Positions 36,425 through 48,278 of a DNA stretch of 64,000 bases are shown here, piece by piece. The translations under genes were made by a program, and so were the position numbers. The stretch is from Rhynchosporium graminicola. Lineage: Eukaryota > Ascomycota > Leotiomycetes > Helotiales > Ploettnerulaceae. The stretch spans positions 83,243 through 147,242 of the forward strand of contig FJUW01000079.1 in assembly GCA_900074885.1 (NCBI GenBank), in the 5' to 3' direction. The notes beneath the pieces were generated by a model. That model searched no databases. It had not been told where the DNA came from and saw only the letters and a list, made by a program, of their open reading frames with translations. The first letter of the stretch is position 1. Every line of letters begins with the position of its first letter.

Positions 36425-37832
36425 ATATAGCGTTATTATAAGATATAATCGGGGAATTATCCTTAGTAATAAACTTTAATACTAATAACTATAATAGCTT
36501 ATTATCTTCTAAGTAACTATAGTTATCTATCTTATCTTCCTAAGCCTTAATCTATTAATCTAGTTTATATAGAGGTCTAAGTTTACTTAAGTTAGTAATA
36601 TAGAAGTCTCTAAGCTTATACGAAGTACTTATTAGATCGGAAGCGTTATATTAAGTTAGATCCGGGTTATAGCCTAGCTAACTAACCTAATACTTCAGAT
36701 TACCTCTTAGGAGCTATATAATAAGTATATCTTATAACTCTTACTTTTCTTAAGTAGTAATAACTTCTAAGGGTAGGTTTAGTAACTTCTAGCTTAGTAA
36801 TAAGTCGTCTAAGTCCTTAAAGAGTAATTCGGGAGCGAATATATTATATATAGAGGATCCCGGAAGTAAATCTAGCTTATAGGAGTATCTAATCTTAGCT
36901 AGGACCTAGTATAGTCTTACCTAGAAGCTAGATAGCTTCTTACTTAGCTAGTAATTCTTAAGGTTCCTTATAAAGAGAAATACCTTATCTCTAATTTCCT
37001 AGTCGATATTACGCTATTTCGGGTTAGTTATAGCGCTTATCCTCTACTAAGTAACTAATATATTAGCTTTTATAACCTCGATAGCGGATTTAGTATATTT
37101 AGCTAAGGATTTAGTATTAGTATAATTAAGCTTCTTTTACGGTATTAATACTATAAGTTACTTCTAATCCTAGCTATTCTATAGTAGTATATTATATTTA
37201 AAAGTATATAGCGCTATACTAATAGAATCGTAAGGCAGGGTTACTTAAGCGCGATCTATTATTAGTAGTAGTTCGCTCTAGTTACTCTAATAATAATTAA
37301 TAAAAGGTCTAAGGCGTTAGTTAATATACTAGTTTATAATCTCTATTTATCTATTAGTTTACTAATAGAAGGAGGTAAAGAGCTTAACCTTAACTCTAAT
37401 TATATAGTAAAACTCTTACTAGAAGGATAAGACTAGCTAAGCTCCTTAGTTAGATATAATTAACTTAGGGATATATCCGAAACGATATATCTATTAGATA
37501 AATAATATCACTATCTTATAAGTATCGATATTATAGTAGTATAGTATCGATATAGAGTCTTTCCTTAAGTAGTCGATAAATACTAATATCTTATTAAATC
37601 CTTAGTTATTAAGTAAGAAGTCCTTAAAATCTATAGCTAAGTACTATATAAAGTAGCTAAGTACTAGTAATAAGTAGAGGAATCCTTACTATTTCGTCTA
37701 TTTCAGATAAGAGTACTAGTAAGAGCGGTAATTATAAGTATATTATTTTATATCCGATATAAGTCCTTTCTAGTAATAATCAGTAGAAATCATTTCGGCG
37801 GTCTTATAAGCATTTAGATAAGCGGAGGAAAC

Positions 37833-38034
37833 TATAACGACATAAGACTCAAGGCGGTATATAAGTAAGAATAAATAAGTAGGGAGGCTAAGAGCGATCT
37901 TATATAGTCTAGTACGAAGGAAATAGAAAGATATAAAGCTCTGAAGGAGTCTGCACCTTCTATATATATAAGGAGGGTATACCTAAGGCACTGATACTAG
38001 CCCGTATCTACTACGTATACTATGCGCTATCATA
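37833..38034 (-). repeat. 3' LTR of element F
   Basis: 202 bp; outer part keeps GACATAAGACTCAAGGCGG, inner end reads GCGCTATCATA. Confidence 0.9.
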
Positions 38035-38989
38035 TTACCCCCTTCTAAGACAAAAGCTCGCCCTCGAGCCTTAAAGAATCGAAGTAACTAAGGAAATAAA
38101 GTAAGTATAAAATGTAATTAAATATTAAGATAACCTTCTAAATTTCCATCGAACCGAAACTATAGATACTAATTTAGTACCGAGATTATCTCTTCTATAA
38201 AGGGAAACGCAATCTCCGGTGATATTACTACGATTAGAGCGAAATTGCGATTCTAAAGTAAGTTCCTAGATAGGGTTTACTAGTAATTATAATACCGAGT
38301 TTTACTGAATAAGCGAAGCTAAGCGAGTGATTAAAACACTTGAAGGTTATAAAAGAAACGAAAGTCTAAATCGAATTCTAAAGAAGCTAAAAGATTAAGA
38401 AGGGTCAGATATCTTTATTAAGTAGATATAGAAAATATTAAATTAAAAGTCCTAGTAGAGAGAGGTCGATTCTGCCGAGGGGAGCTAAATTATACCGGGG
38501 TATAGGGATTATAAGTCGAATTCCGATAATTTCCGCTAAGGTAATAAGCTATTTCGTCTTAGCCTAAAAGTAAGGTTTTTCGCTATTAGAGCTACTTTCG
38601 GAAGGTTAAAGTCGGGTAAAGGGATAATAAATATTAGAGCTTATAGGGAAGTTTCTACCTAAAATTCATTTACTATTTTACTTCGTACGCACGAAGGAAC
38701 GAGTTTCGAAGTATCCGAGAGTAACTTCGTAGTAATACTAGTGCTTCTAAAGCTAAATTATATTTAAATTCCTAGCTATCCGAGAGATCTCTAGAATCTT
38801 AGCTCTTTTGAAAACCTAACTATCGAATTCGTAATTAATAATACTAACTATTTCCGTATAATTCCGAAAATCTAAGGTAAGTAGAGATAACTCAGCGAAG
38901 AGCTCCCTAGTAGTCGTATATATAAATCGAGTTTTCTAGGTAAGATATTATTTAATACTATCTTTAGCAGTCTTAATCTTTCTATTTAA

Positions 38990-39191
38990 TATAACGATAT
39001 AAGACTTAAAGTAGTATATAAGTAAGAATAAACAAGTAGGAAGGCTAAGAGCGATCTTATATAATCTAGTACGAAGGAAACAGAAAGATACAGAGCTCTG
39101 AAGGAGTCTGCACCTTCTATATATATAAGGAGGGTATGCCTAAGGCACCGATACTGGCCCGTATCTGCCACGTATACTATGCGCTGTCACA
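38990..39191 (-). repeat. 5' LTR of element F
   Basis: 202 bp; inner part reads GATATAAGACTTAAAGTAG, outer end keeps GCGCTGTCACA. A 61-codon minus-strand frame lies entirely in this LTR and is not a gene. Confidence 0.9.
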
Positions 39192-42100
39192 GAAACTTAA
39201 TTATAGACTTCGCTAATTAAACAGGTATATAGCGGAGTATAGTGTTATACGTATAGACGACTATTATAAAGTAGTAAACTATTATTAATAGTATAGCTAT
39301 CTTCTAATATATTTCGTTCCTTAGAGAACGATTCTTAGTTAAATTAGTATAGTTTCTCGATTAAATCAAAGGAGTTACGTATAGGTTCCGATAGCGTATT
39401 AGTCCCTAGTAATATTAAGTATATATAACTAATTTAATCGATATAATACTTAGTTAGTTCCGCGTTAATCCTAAGATCTAAGTAGTCTAAAGGTAATAAA
39501 ACCCGAGATCTATTATCCCGTTTCTATTATTCTTATATCCTTAGATCCTATTCCCTATAGCTAAAGATATTAGCTTTAGTATTATCTTTACTAAGCGTAT
39601 ATATAATTTGAAAGTTAAATTCGGAAAGGAATTCTATCTATCTAGCTTACTTACTAGTTAGGACTTTAGTAGTTATAAAGTATTCTAAGGATCGATAGTC
39701 CGTATATACGCTAGTATAGCGTTATAGAGATATAAGTTCCGGTCTCTATTTCCGGAAAGACTTAATAATAATATATAGCTCCTTATTATAGATCTCCTAG
39801 TTTAGTTTATATCTATTAAGAATATAAGAGTAGAATCTAATTAGATACTACTAGTTATCTTTATATAATTAGAAGATAACTCTAGCTATTATACTATTAT
39901 AGGTATTAGTTTCTAGTTTAGTCTATAATTCAGGGTCGAAATAGTATAGTTTCTGTACTAATAGTAGCTATTAATATAAATCGTTAAAGGACTTCTTATA
40001 ATCGTTAGTGAAATTCTATAGTACTATAGGCCGAGTAAGTATTAAGAGAGGTTTAGTAATAAGGCCGAAATTCTGAATAAATTAATAATAGAACTTATAG
40101 AATCCTAGGAAGGATTTTATAGCTATTACTATTTCAGAGTACTTCTAGTTTACTAATAATACTACTTTCTTAGGATCTAGCTCGATTCTATTAATAGTAA
40201 TAATATATCTAAGGTATTTAGTCCGAGTAATATAGAATTCGCTTTTCTTAATATCTACTTAAAGTCTAGTATCTATTAAGTATTATAGTACTAATTTAAC
40301 GTATTCCTTATATTCTTAGAGCGTTTCCGAGTATATAAGAATATTATCTAAGTAAGTTATATAGAAATTATCTAAGTAGTCTAGTAGTATATTATTTATA
40401 TATCGCTAGTACGTACTAGGTTTATTATAGAGCTTAAAAAGTAGTACTTTATATTTATAAGATCTAAAGCAGATTCGGAAAGTAATATACTCCTTAGATT
40501 CAGAGTCTATATAGATATAATTAAATACTACTCGGATATCTAGTTTAGTAAAGATTACTACTTTAGATATACGAGTTAAGAGCTTATTAATCCTAGGTAT
40601 TAGATAGGAATCCTTTCGAGTGATCGTATTAAGCTTACGATAGTCGATATAGAAGTATAATCCTTTATTAGCTTTCTTAATAAATAGTATAAGTAATATA
40701 AAGGGACTTTAGCTAGATTCGATAAATCCCTTATCTAAGTTCTTTATAAGGTACTCCTTAGTTACTTATAGTTTATCTATAGATTACTAATATAAGAGTG
40801 AATATATATTAAGTAATAGTTCTTCTAGAATAATTTTATAATTATATAAGCGATATAGCAGAAGAATATTAGAATCTCGCTTAGAAAAGGCTTCCTTAAG
40901 AGTATAATACTATTCCGATAGCTTTTCGGCTATAAGTCGTTTAGTATCAGGATCCTTAGGAGAATCGCTATTTAGATAGTCTTATATAAGGTAGTCTATC
41001 TCGTAGATACTAATAAAGAATAATTCAGAGCTTTTATATTTTATATTAAAATAAAAAGCTATAGTACTAATTTAGTAAATCAGAACTAGTTTCTAGATCC
41101 TTAGAAGTTAAAAGGAGTACTTATAGTAGAGTTTTAGCGTAAGTACCTTTCTCGATGAATTCGGAGCGGGAAAGGGTTCGGATTCCTTAGTAATAAGCGG
41201 AAATAAGTTAAATAGTAAAGATAATATATTAATATACTATATCGCTACTATTTAGTATAATCGCTATTAGTCTAGCTAGTTTATAGCTAAGTCCCGCGTA
41301 TTAATATCGATTTAGTAAGATCGATTAATACTAAGTTTATAAGGCAGTAGAGTTATAATTATCTCCTTATCATATCGAAAGGTAGCTAGATAGCGTTCCG
41401 GCTATAGAAGCTTATAATAGAGCGTATCTAGCTTAACTTAAAATCGTTATATCTATTTAATACTAATAATTATATCTTATTATCCTAAATCGAGGAGAAT
41501 AAAAGGGTAGTTATAAATACGCTTACTATTAATAGAAAGATATAAACGTATAAAATAAGTAATATAGGTTCTGATAGACTATTAGAACTTATATATTAGA
41601 ATAGAATAAGGTAGTAGCTCGATTTTAATATTAAGGGCCTCTAATAGTTATCTAGTAAGAGTGCGATTAATAAACAGATAACTATTCGCTCTAGTATCGA
41701 TTAAGCTACTTATAGAGACTCTTAGCCTATTTATACTAACTATAGTTAGGTATATAAATTACTTACTTCTTATTAAGAAGTTAAGATCTAGATTAGAGAG
41801 ATTATACTTATATAGACTTAAGAAGGAGTTTTTACTTAGGCCTTATTATTTCCCTCTAGTATTAGTCCAGATTCGGAGGGTATATCTTCTACTACTTCCT
41901 TAGTTACTTAATCCTCTTTCGGAAATTCGTTAATTAATTAAACCTTAAGTAAGTTAAAGTAGTCTAGCTTAATATAATCGAGCTATCTATAACTATAATA
42001 CCTAAGGGGTTCTCCGGTCGAGGTAGTAAGGCGTTTTAGCGCGGAGAGAGTACTAGATTATACTAGGGTAAAGATACGTACGTATAGTATAAGAGTAGTT

Positions 42101-43573
42101 TATCGAGGGGCTAAGCTTAGGGACTAGTAAGGAGTAGAACTAGTAGAGGTCGTAGTAGTAATAATAGGCTTATAGTACTATACTAAGGTAATAGCTTTCT
42201 CGGGATAGATATATTCTAAGTTATAGCGATATTTAGTATTAAAAGAAAGTAAGGATCTAATTATAGAAGCGTAGTTCTTATTCTATATTAGTTTAATAAT
42301 AAGAGTTAAAGCGCGTAAAGATAGTATAATCTTATCTTATATATAGAAGAACTACTTCTTCCTTTTAATCTTACCTTAGATAGTAGCGCTTTAAAATCGA
42401 TTACGAAACTCGGCAAAAGTCTCGCGTATATAGCTAAGTTATTATATTTCTAAGCGATAGAAAGCGTTATAGTAGTTATCTTCTTCTAAACTAGTAAAGA
42501 AGTTCTCTTCTAGTAAGAAGATTATTTCCTTACTAGTCTTAAACTTATTAGTAAGATACTAAAGCGTAAGATACTCTTTAGCTAATCTAGTAACTAGTTC
42601 TTATACGAGAACGCGCTAAGAGAAGTCCGTAAGGTAGTAATTAGTATTTATAGCTAGCCGGTCTCGTATCGATACTCTCTATTAGAGGAAAGTAAAGTCC
42701 GACTTATTATCTAAGGCTAAGATCTTCTTAGTAAGATAAGACTTCCTAGGGCGTAACTCTACTGATTCGGCGCTAAGGGAGGGAGATAGTTTATTAGGAA
42801 TAATATCCTCTCTCTTAGTGCTATATATCGGAATAGAGTTTATTAGCTTATTAAACTCCGCTATATATAGAGATTATAATATTAGTTCTAGTAAGAGAGT
42901 CGAAGATAAGCGAGGGACCCTTATAAGGAACTTATCTTATATAGAGATTAGTTTATCTATAGTATCTTTTAGAGAGTTATTCTTCTTCTCTTAGTTTACT
43001 AATTATTATAAGAGGGAATAGATTAGGTTCGAGTTACCTATAGTAATAGGAGTACTTAGGGATTATACTCTTAGTGAATTTCGCTTTTATTTTCCTTTCT
43101 CTCTTAGTTATTACTTCCTTAATAAGATATTAATATTCTCTAGAGTAAGAGATATTTAGAGTAAGGAAAAGTATAACAGATTAGGTTCGGAGGTAGAATA
43201 AAGGGAGTCGCGTTAGGTCCCCCTAGAACTAGAGAGGTCTCTAGTTTATTAGTTAGGAGCTATTCCGATAGCTTAAAAAGGAGTATATTAGAGCTATTTT
43301 AGTAGTAATACGTAGAGGTTAAAATTCCGGGGTATTTATTATACTTTCTTTTAAATCTATCTATAATTCCTTTATACTAAGGGAGTTATTAAAAGAGCGT
43401 TAGCGAAGACCTTCTTTATTATACTATTTATAATAAGCTAAATTAAACCCTGATTTATAGTTATCTGAGAGATCTCTAGTATCTCGGCTATATATAAGTA
43501 GTTATCGAATAACTAACTTAGTAATAAGATATTATAGTAAGCTATCTCTAGCTATCTTAATCTTTTTATTTAA

Positions 43574-43841
43574 TATAATAATATAAGACTTAAAGTAATA
43601 TATAAGTAAGAATAAATAAGTAGAGAAGCTAAGAGCGATCTTATATAGTCTACTATAAAGAAAATAAAAAGATAAGGAAAGAAGAAGAAGAGAGATAAGG
43701 TATAAAGTACCTTATATATATATACCGGTACTAGTCCGATACTATATCAGGTCGGATACTAGTTCTGCCGGGATACCTATGAACTTAGGCCCTATTATCT
43801 ATCCTTCTTCTCATATGATATTCAGGTGAGCTGTCGTTATA
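43574..43841 (-). repeat. 5' LTR of Gypsy-1 copy E
   Basis: 268 bp; inner start TATAATAATATAAG is mutated, outer end TTCAGGTGAGCTGTCG is nearly intact. Followed by TSD ACTAC. Confidence 0.92.
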
Positions 43842-43967
43842 ACTACTAAAGAGCGGCTAGCGCCTATTACGCGAATATTAACGAAAACAGTTATAATAAA
43901 AACTAAATTCTAATATAAACTACGACTTTCTAAGCTTAGAGTTAAGCTCTTCTTAGAGGGGGAGTAA

Positions 43968-44236
43968 TATAATAATAGCTTACTTAGATATTATATGAGA
44001 AGAAAGATAGATACTAGGGCCTAAGTTTGTAGGTATCCTAGTATAACTAGTTTCTGACCTAGTATAATATCGGACTAGTACTACTATATATATATAAGGT
44101 GCCTTATACTCTATCTCTCTTCTTCTTCTTTCCTTATCTTTTTGTTTTCTTAGTAGTAGACTATATAAGATCGCTCTTAGCCTCCCTACTTGTTTTATTC
44201 TTACTTATATACCGCCTCGAGTCTTGTGTCGTTATA
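43968..44236 (+). repeat. 3' LTR of Gypsy-1 copy A
   Basis: 269 bp; preceded by polypurine tract TTAGAGGGGGAG and ending CTTGTGTCGTTATA. A 69-codon frame at 44,099-44,308 straddles this LTR and segment X and is not a gene. Confidence 0.92.
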
Positions 44237-44500
44237 ATTATCGTCTTCCGGCGTCTTTATAGCGGCTACTGTTATATAGCTGCCGCCTCTCTATTTAAGG
44301 TGGGATAAACCTCTTTCCGCTTCTAATATTATAGAGCCCTTCCTTAAGCGTCCGGAGGCTAGCGCTTTCGTAGCTATCTACCCCCGGAGTAGTCTTTTAT
44401 TATAGCCCTTTTTATATTATCGTCTTCCGGCGTTTTTACAGCGGCTACTATTATATAGCTACTGCCTCTCTGTTTAAGGTAAGGTAAATCTTCTTCCTTC
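44237..44500. repeat. Pair of ~85-bp direct repeats, period 179 bp
   Basis: Units at 44,237 and 44,416 share ATTATCGTCTTCCGGCGT, AGCGGCTACT and TTATATAGCT in order. Mismatches are transitions, compatible with RIP. Confidence 0.8.
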
Positions 44501-45097
44501 CTCTTAGATATCGTCGAATAGTTCTTGTTATCTGCGCGTTCTTAAGCGGCTACTAGCTAGCGATAGTCGCTCCTTATATCTTTTAGGTATATATTCTACC
44601 TAAGCTATCGAATAGCTTTTATTATCCGCTTATTCGTAAGCGGCGACTAACTAATTATCGCCGCTTTCCTTATCTATTTAGGAGTAATCTATACCCTAAG
44701 CTACTCTCTACCTTTCTACTCTTATAAAAAATTTTCCGCTACTTTTCCGCTCTTATCTTATAAGTTTAAGGGATAAATTAAGCGTACTCCGGCTTAAGAA
44801 TAGCAGAATCTATCGAATCTTCGTCTTTTCTCACGTTCCTAGAGCTTTTCTCTAGGTGTTATTAGTATCGATTCGGCTTCTATTACTCTCGTACCTTTAC
44901 TATCCTATTATTAATAATTTATTAAAGACTTCATTCCTTGACTATAATCATTCGGACTCTAATATAAAGGCTATAGGAGCTAGTTATTTAATCGAACTTA
45001 ATATCATAAGTAAATAATATATATATAAGGGTTTATAGTAGTATTTAATAAGTTCGATAAAGAGAGAGTAAGAATCTAACCGGAAGCTATAAGAAAA

Positions 45098-45160
45098 GGT
45101 GCGTAGTGCTAAGGCTTAACCGAGCCTTAGTCAGCGAGTCGTGCTAGTAATACCAGCACC
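45098..45160. other. Nested hairpin near the right end of segment X
   Basis: GGTGC at 45,098 pairs with GCACC ending at 45,160. Inside, CTAAGGCT (45,109-45,116) pairs perfectly with AGCCTTAG (45,123-45,130). At 63 nt it is too short and lacks the anticodon and T-loop pattern of a tRNA; an RNA structure near an LTR end is more likely. Confidence 0.5.
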
Positions 45161-45185
45161 ATAACCTAAGGGCTTAACCTTTACA

Positions 45186-48043
45186 CTACTTAGATAATTT
45201 CTATATAGCTTATCTAGATGATATTCTTATATACTCGGAAACGCTCTAGGAATACGAGGAATATATTAAATTAGTATTATAACGCTTAATAGATACTAGA
45301 CTCTAAGTAGATATTAAGAAAAGCGAGTTCTATATTACTCGGACTAAATACCTCGGATATATTATTACTACTAACGGAATCGAGCGAGATCCCGAGAAAG
45401 TAGTACTATTAGTAGATTAGAAGTACCTCGAAATAGTAATAGCTATGAAATCTTTCTTAGGATTCTGTAGTTTCTATTATTAATTTATACGGAATTTCGG
45501 CCTTATTACTAAACCTTTCTTAATACTTACTAGGCCTATAGTACTATAGAATTTTACTAACGATTATAAGAAATCCTTTAATAAGTTATATTAATAGCTA
45601 CTATTAGTGCAGAAACTATACTATTTCGACCTAGAATTATAAACTAAACTAGAAACTAATACCTCTGATAGTATAATAGCTAGAGTTATCTTCTAATTAT
45701 ATAAAGATAATTAGTAGTATTTAATTAGATTCTACTTTTATATTCTTAATAGTTATGAACTAAACTAGGAGATCTATAATAAGGAATTATATATTATTAT
45801 TAAGTCTTTCCGGAAATAGAGACCTGAACTTATATTATTATAACGCTATACTAGCGTATATACGGACTATCGATCCTTAGAATACTTTATAACTACTAAA
45901 GTCCTAACTAGTAAGTAAGCTAGATAAATAGAATTCCTATCTGAATTTAACTTTCAAATTATATATACGCTTAGTAAAGATAATACTAAAGCTAATATCC
46001 TTAGCTATAGAGAATAAGACCTAAGGATATAAGAATAGTAGAAATAAGATAGTAGATCTCGGGTTTTATTACTTCTAGATTATCTAGACCTTAGGATTAA
46101 TACGGAATTAGCTGAATATTATATCGATTAAATCAGTTATATATACTTAATATCACTAGGGACTAATATATTATCAGAACTTATATATACCTCTTTTGAT
46201 TTAATTAAGAAACTATATTAATATAACTGAAAATCGTTCTCTAATAAATAGAATATATTAGGAAGTAGCTATACTATTAATAATAGCTTACTACTTTATA
46301 ATAGTTATCTATACGTATAACGCTATACTCTATTATATACTTATTTAATTAGCGAAGTCTACGATTAAGTTTCTTTCGCTTATCTAAATACTCGTAAGAC
46401 TATCGAAATAATTTCTACTTATTATAACTAGAAAGGACTTATATATGATATAAAACGATATACTTATAATTACCGCTTCTACTAGTACTCTCATCCGAAG
46501 CAGACGAAAGAGTAAGGATTCCTCTACTTATTACTAGTGCTTAGCTACCTTATATAGTATCTAGCTATAGATTTTAAGAACTTCCCGCTTAATAACTAGG
46601 GGTTTAATAAGATATTAGGTTTATCGACTACCTAAGGAAGGACTCCGTATTAGTACTATACTACTATAATATCGATACCCGCGGGATAGCTATACTATTT
46701 ATCTAATAGATATATCGTTTCGGATATACTCTTGAGTTAATTATATTCGACTAAGGAGCTTAGTTTATCTTATCCTTCTAGTAAGAGTTTTATTATATAA
46801 TTAGAGTTAAGGTTAAGCTCTCTACCTTCTTCTACTAGTAAATTAATAGATAAATAGAGATTATAAACTAGTATATTAACTAATACTTTAGACTTTTTAT
46901 TAATTACTACTAAAGTAACTAGGGCGAACTATTACTAATAATAGACTACGCTTAAGTAACTTTACCTTACGATTCTATTAGTATAGCGCTTTATACTCTT
47001 AAATATATTATATTACTACGGAATAGCTAGGATTAGAAGTAGCTCGCTATATTAATGCTATAAGAGAAGCTTAACTATACTAATACTAAATCCTTAGCTA
47101 AACGTACTAAATCCGCTATCGAGGTTATAAAAGCTAATATACTAGCTACCTAGTATAAGATAAGCGCTATAACTGACCTGAAATAGTATAATATTAACTA
47201 GGAAGTTAGAGATAAGGTATTTCTCTCTATAAGGAACTTTAAGAATTACTAGCTAAATAAGAAGCTATCTAGCCTCTAAGTAGGACTATACTAGGTCCTA
47301 GCTAAGATTAGATACTCTTATAAGCTAGATTTACCTCTTAGATCTTCTATATATGATATATTCGCCTTAGAATTACTCTTTAAGGACCCGGACGACTTAT
47401 TACTAAGCTAGGAGCTACTAAACTTACCCCCGGAGATTATTACTACTTAAGAAGAGTAAGAGTTATAAGATATACTTACTATACGACTCTTAAGAGGTAA
47501 TCTAAAGTATTAAGTTAGCTAGCTAAGCTACGATCCGGATCTAACTTAGTATAACGCTTCCGACTTAATAAGTATTCTGTATAAGCTTAGAGACTTCTAT
47601 ATTATTAACCTAAGTAAACTTAGACCTCTATATAAACTAGATTAATAGATTAAAGCTTAAGAAGACAGAATAGATAACTATAGTTACTTAGAGGATAATA
47701 AATCGTTATAGATACTAGTATTAAAAATTTATTACTAAGGGTAATCTCCTAATTATACTCTATAATAACGCTATATCTAAAACTCTACTTCCTCTACTAC
47801 TTCTACTTTATTAGCTTTCTCCCCTAAGGTCTCTAGAGCTTCTAGTAAATCTGGAATATCTGGAACCGGAACTACTATATCTAACTCCTTACTTAAATTT
47901 AATAATATAGCCCTAGTAGCAGATCGAGTATAATAGCTAATCCTACGGGCTTTCTTCTTTAAAGAGGGTCCGGGAGTATCTAGATCTAATACTATCTCTA
48001 AACTAGAAGATAAATTCCTTTTTCCCTTAGTATTAAATATTAT
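45186..48043 (+). pseudogene. Gypsy-1 copy G, 5'-truncated pol remnant
   Basis: Starts inside reverse transcriptase, a few residues before the catalytic box. This copy alone keeps the box unmutated: 45,211-45,222 reads YLDD, within AYLDDILIYSE. Integrase and a chromodomain (about 47,440-47,585) follow, then the first part of the antisense frame (from 47,777, minus). The copy is broken by Copia H (TSD ATTAT at 48,039-48,043 and 54,050-54,054). It resumes at 54,055-54,130, is broken again by copy I, resumes at 62,287-62,445 and is finally cut by J. Gag, 5' LTR and 3' LTR are not present in the window. Confidence 0.82.
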
Positions 48044-48278
48044 TATTAGAATAGTTAGTGTTCAGTGCAGTATCACGTAGCAACCTAATCGGGACTAGAG
48101 CTAGTGCATAGGCCCGGATATTAAAGAATATCCGGGATATAATATAGATCGAGAGTTATAACTTATAAAGTCAAGTTACTTAATAAAGTTAATAGTCTAA
48201 CCTACTAGCGTCTAATTCCTCTGCGAATATTGCCCCTGTCCCTATAGGTATACGAGAATAAGGATATTCCTTTTAATA
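48044..48278 (+). repeat. 5' LTR of Copia-1 H
   Basis: 235 bp; the inner end reads GATATTCCTTTTAATA where the 3' LTR outer end reads GACATTCCTTTCAATA. Confidence 0.92.

Larger units (their letters stand above)
37833..39191 (-). mobile_element. Element F: 1.36-kb non-autonomous LTR retrotransposon related to Gypsy-1
   Basis: 202-bp LTRs at 37,833-38,034 and 38,990-39,191 with TSD GAAAC (37,828-37,832 and 39,192-39,196) inside the integrase region of copy E. The empty site matches copy A near 31,930-31,960. The inner 955 bp show no recognisable gag or pol. The element keeps a polypurine tract next to the left LTR (complement of TTACCCCCTTCT) and, next to the right LTR, the Gypsy-1 leader start (complement of TTAAATAGAAAGATTAAG) and the AGAGATCTCT palindrome (38,783-38,792). 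Its LTR shares the 3' half (about 130 bp) with Gypsy-1 but has a different upstream half. A TRIM/LARD-type parasite of Gypsy-1 is the best description. Confidence 0.85.
36480..43573 (-). pseudogene. Gypsy-1 copy E gag-pol remnant (split by F)
   Basis: Minus strand, reading from 43,573 leftwards: leader palindrome AGAGATCTCT at 43,468-43,477, gag, a fossil zinc knuckle at about 41,962-42,005, RT with box YLDN at 40,343-40,354, integrase interrupted by F at 37,833-39,196, and a chromodomain at about 36,640-36,760. All domains carry RIP stops. Confidence 0.8.
34701..43841 (-). mobile_element. Gypsy-1 copy E, full length, inserted in copy A and interrupted by F
   Basis: 268-bp LTRs at 34,701-34,968 and 43,574-43,841, minus orientation. 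TSD ACTAC at 34,696-34,700 and 43,842-43,846. Removing E and one TSD joins TTTACTACTAC to TAAAGAGCGG, the uninterrupted sequence seen in copy I near 61,890. Without F and its TSD the element is 7,777 bp. The polypurine tract (complement of ACCCCCTCCC) abuts the left LTR. Confidence 0.93.
20459..44236 (+). mobile_element. Gypsy-1 copy A, full-length chromodomain Ty3/Gypsy retrotransposon carrying nested insertions
   Basis: Bounded by direct 269-bp LTRs (20,459-20,727 and 43,968-44,236). It is split by element B with its TSD (22,801-29,650) and copy E with its TSD (34,701-43,846). Removing these 6,850 and 9,146 bp leaves 7,782 bp, against 7,777 bp for copies E and I. The order is LTR, leader, gag with zinc knuckle, protease/RT/RNase H/integrase, chromodomain, antisense frame, polypurine tract AGAGGGGGAG just before the 3' LTR. 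No ORF survives. The flanking 5-mers (TAGAG on the left, ATTAT on the right) do not match, unlike the other insertions. Confidence 0.9.
44237..45185. other. Unclassified segment X, possible LTR or 3' end of an unknown element
   Basis: Not homologous to the Gypsy-1, Gypsy-2 or Copia sequence here as far as I can see. It starts with a direct repeat of about 85 bp (44,237 and 44,416, period 179 bp, both beginning ATTATCGTCTTCCGGCGT) whose copies differ by C/T and G/A changes. Further on are pairs of inverted GGCGACTA/TAATTATCGCC-like words. Near the right end is a hairpin-rich segment (45,098-45,160). It ends CCTTTACA right where Gypsy-1 copy G starts mid-RT, which is what an LTR 3' end would look like. 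Confidence 0.55.

Noticed and set aside
38986..39171. 61-codon minus-strand frame
   Set aside because: Lies within the LTR of element F; no protein features.
44099..44308. 69-codon plus-strand frame
   Set aside because: Straddles the copy A 3' LTR and segment X; hydrophobic translation of a CT-rich LTR.
45098..45160. tRNA gene
   Set aside because: The hairpin has an acceptor-like stem but is 63 nt long and lacks the T-loop and anticodon-arm pattern.
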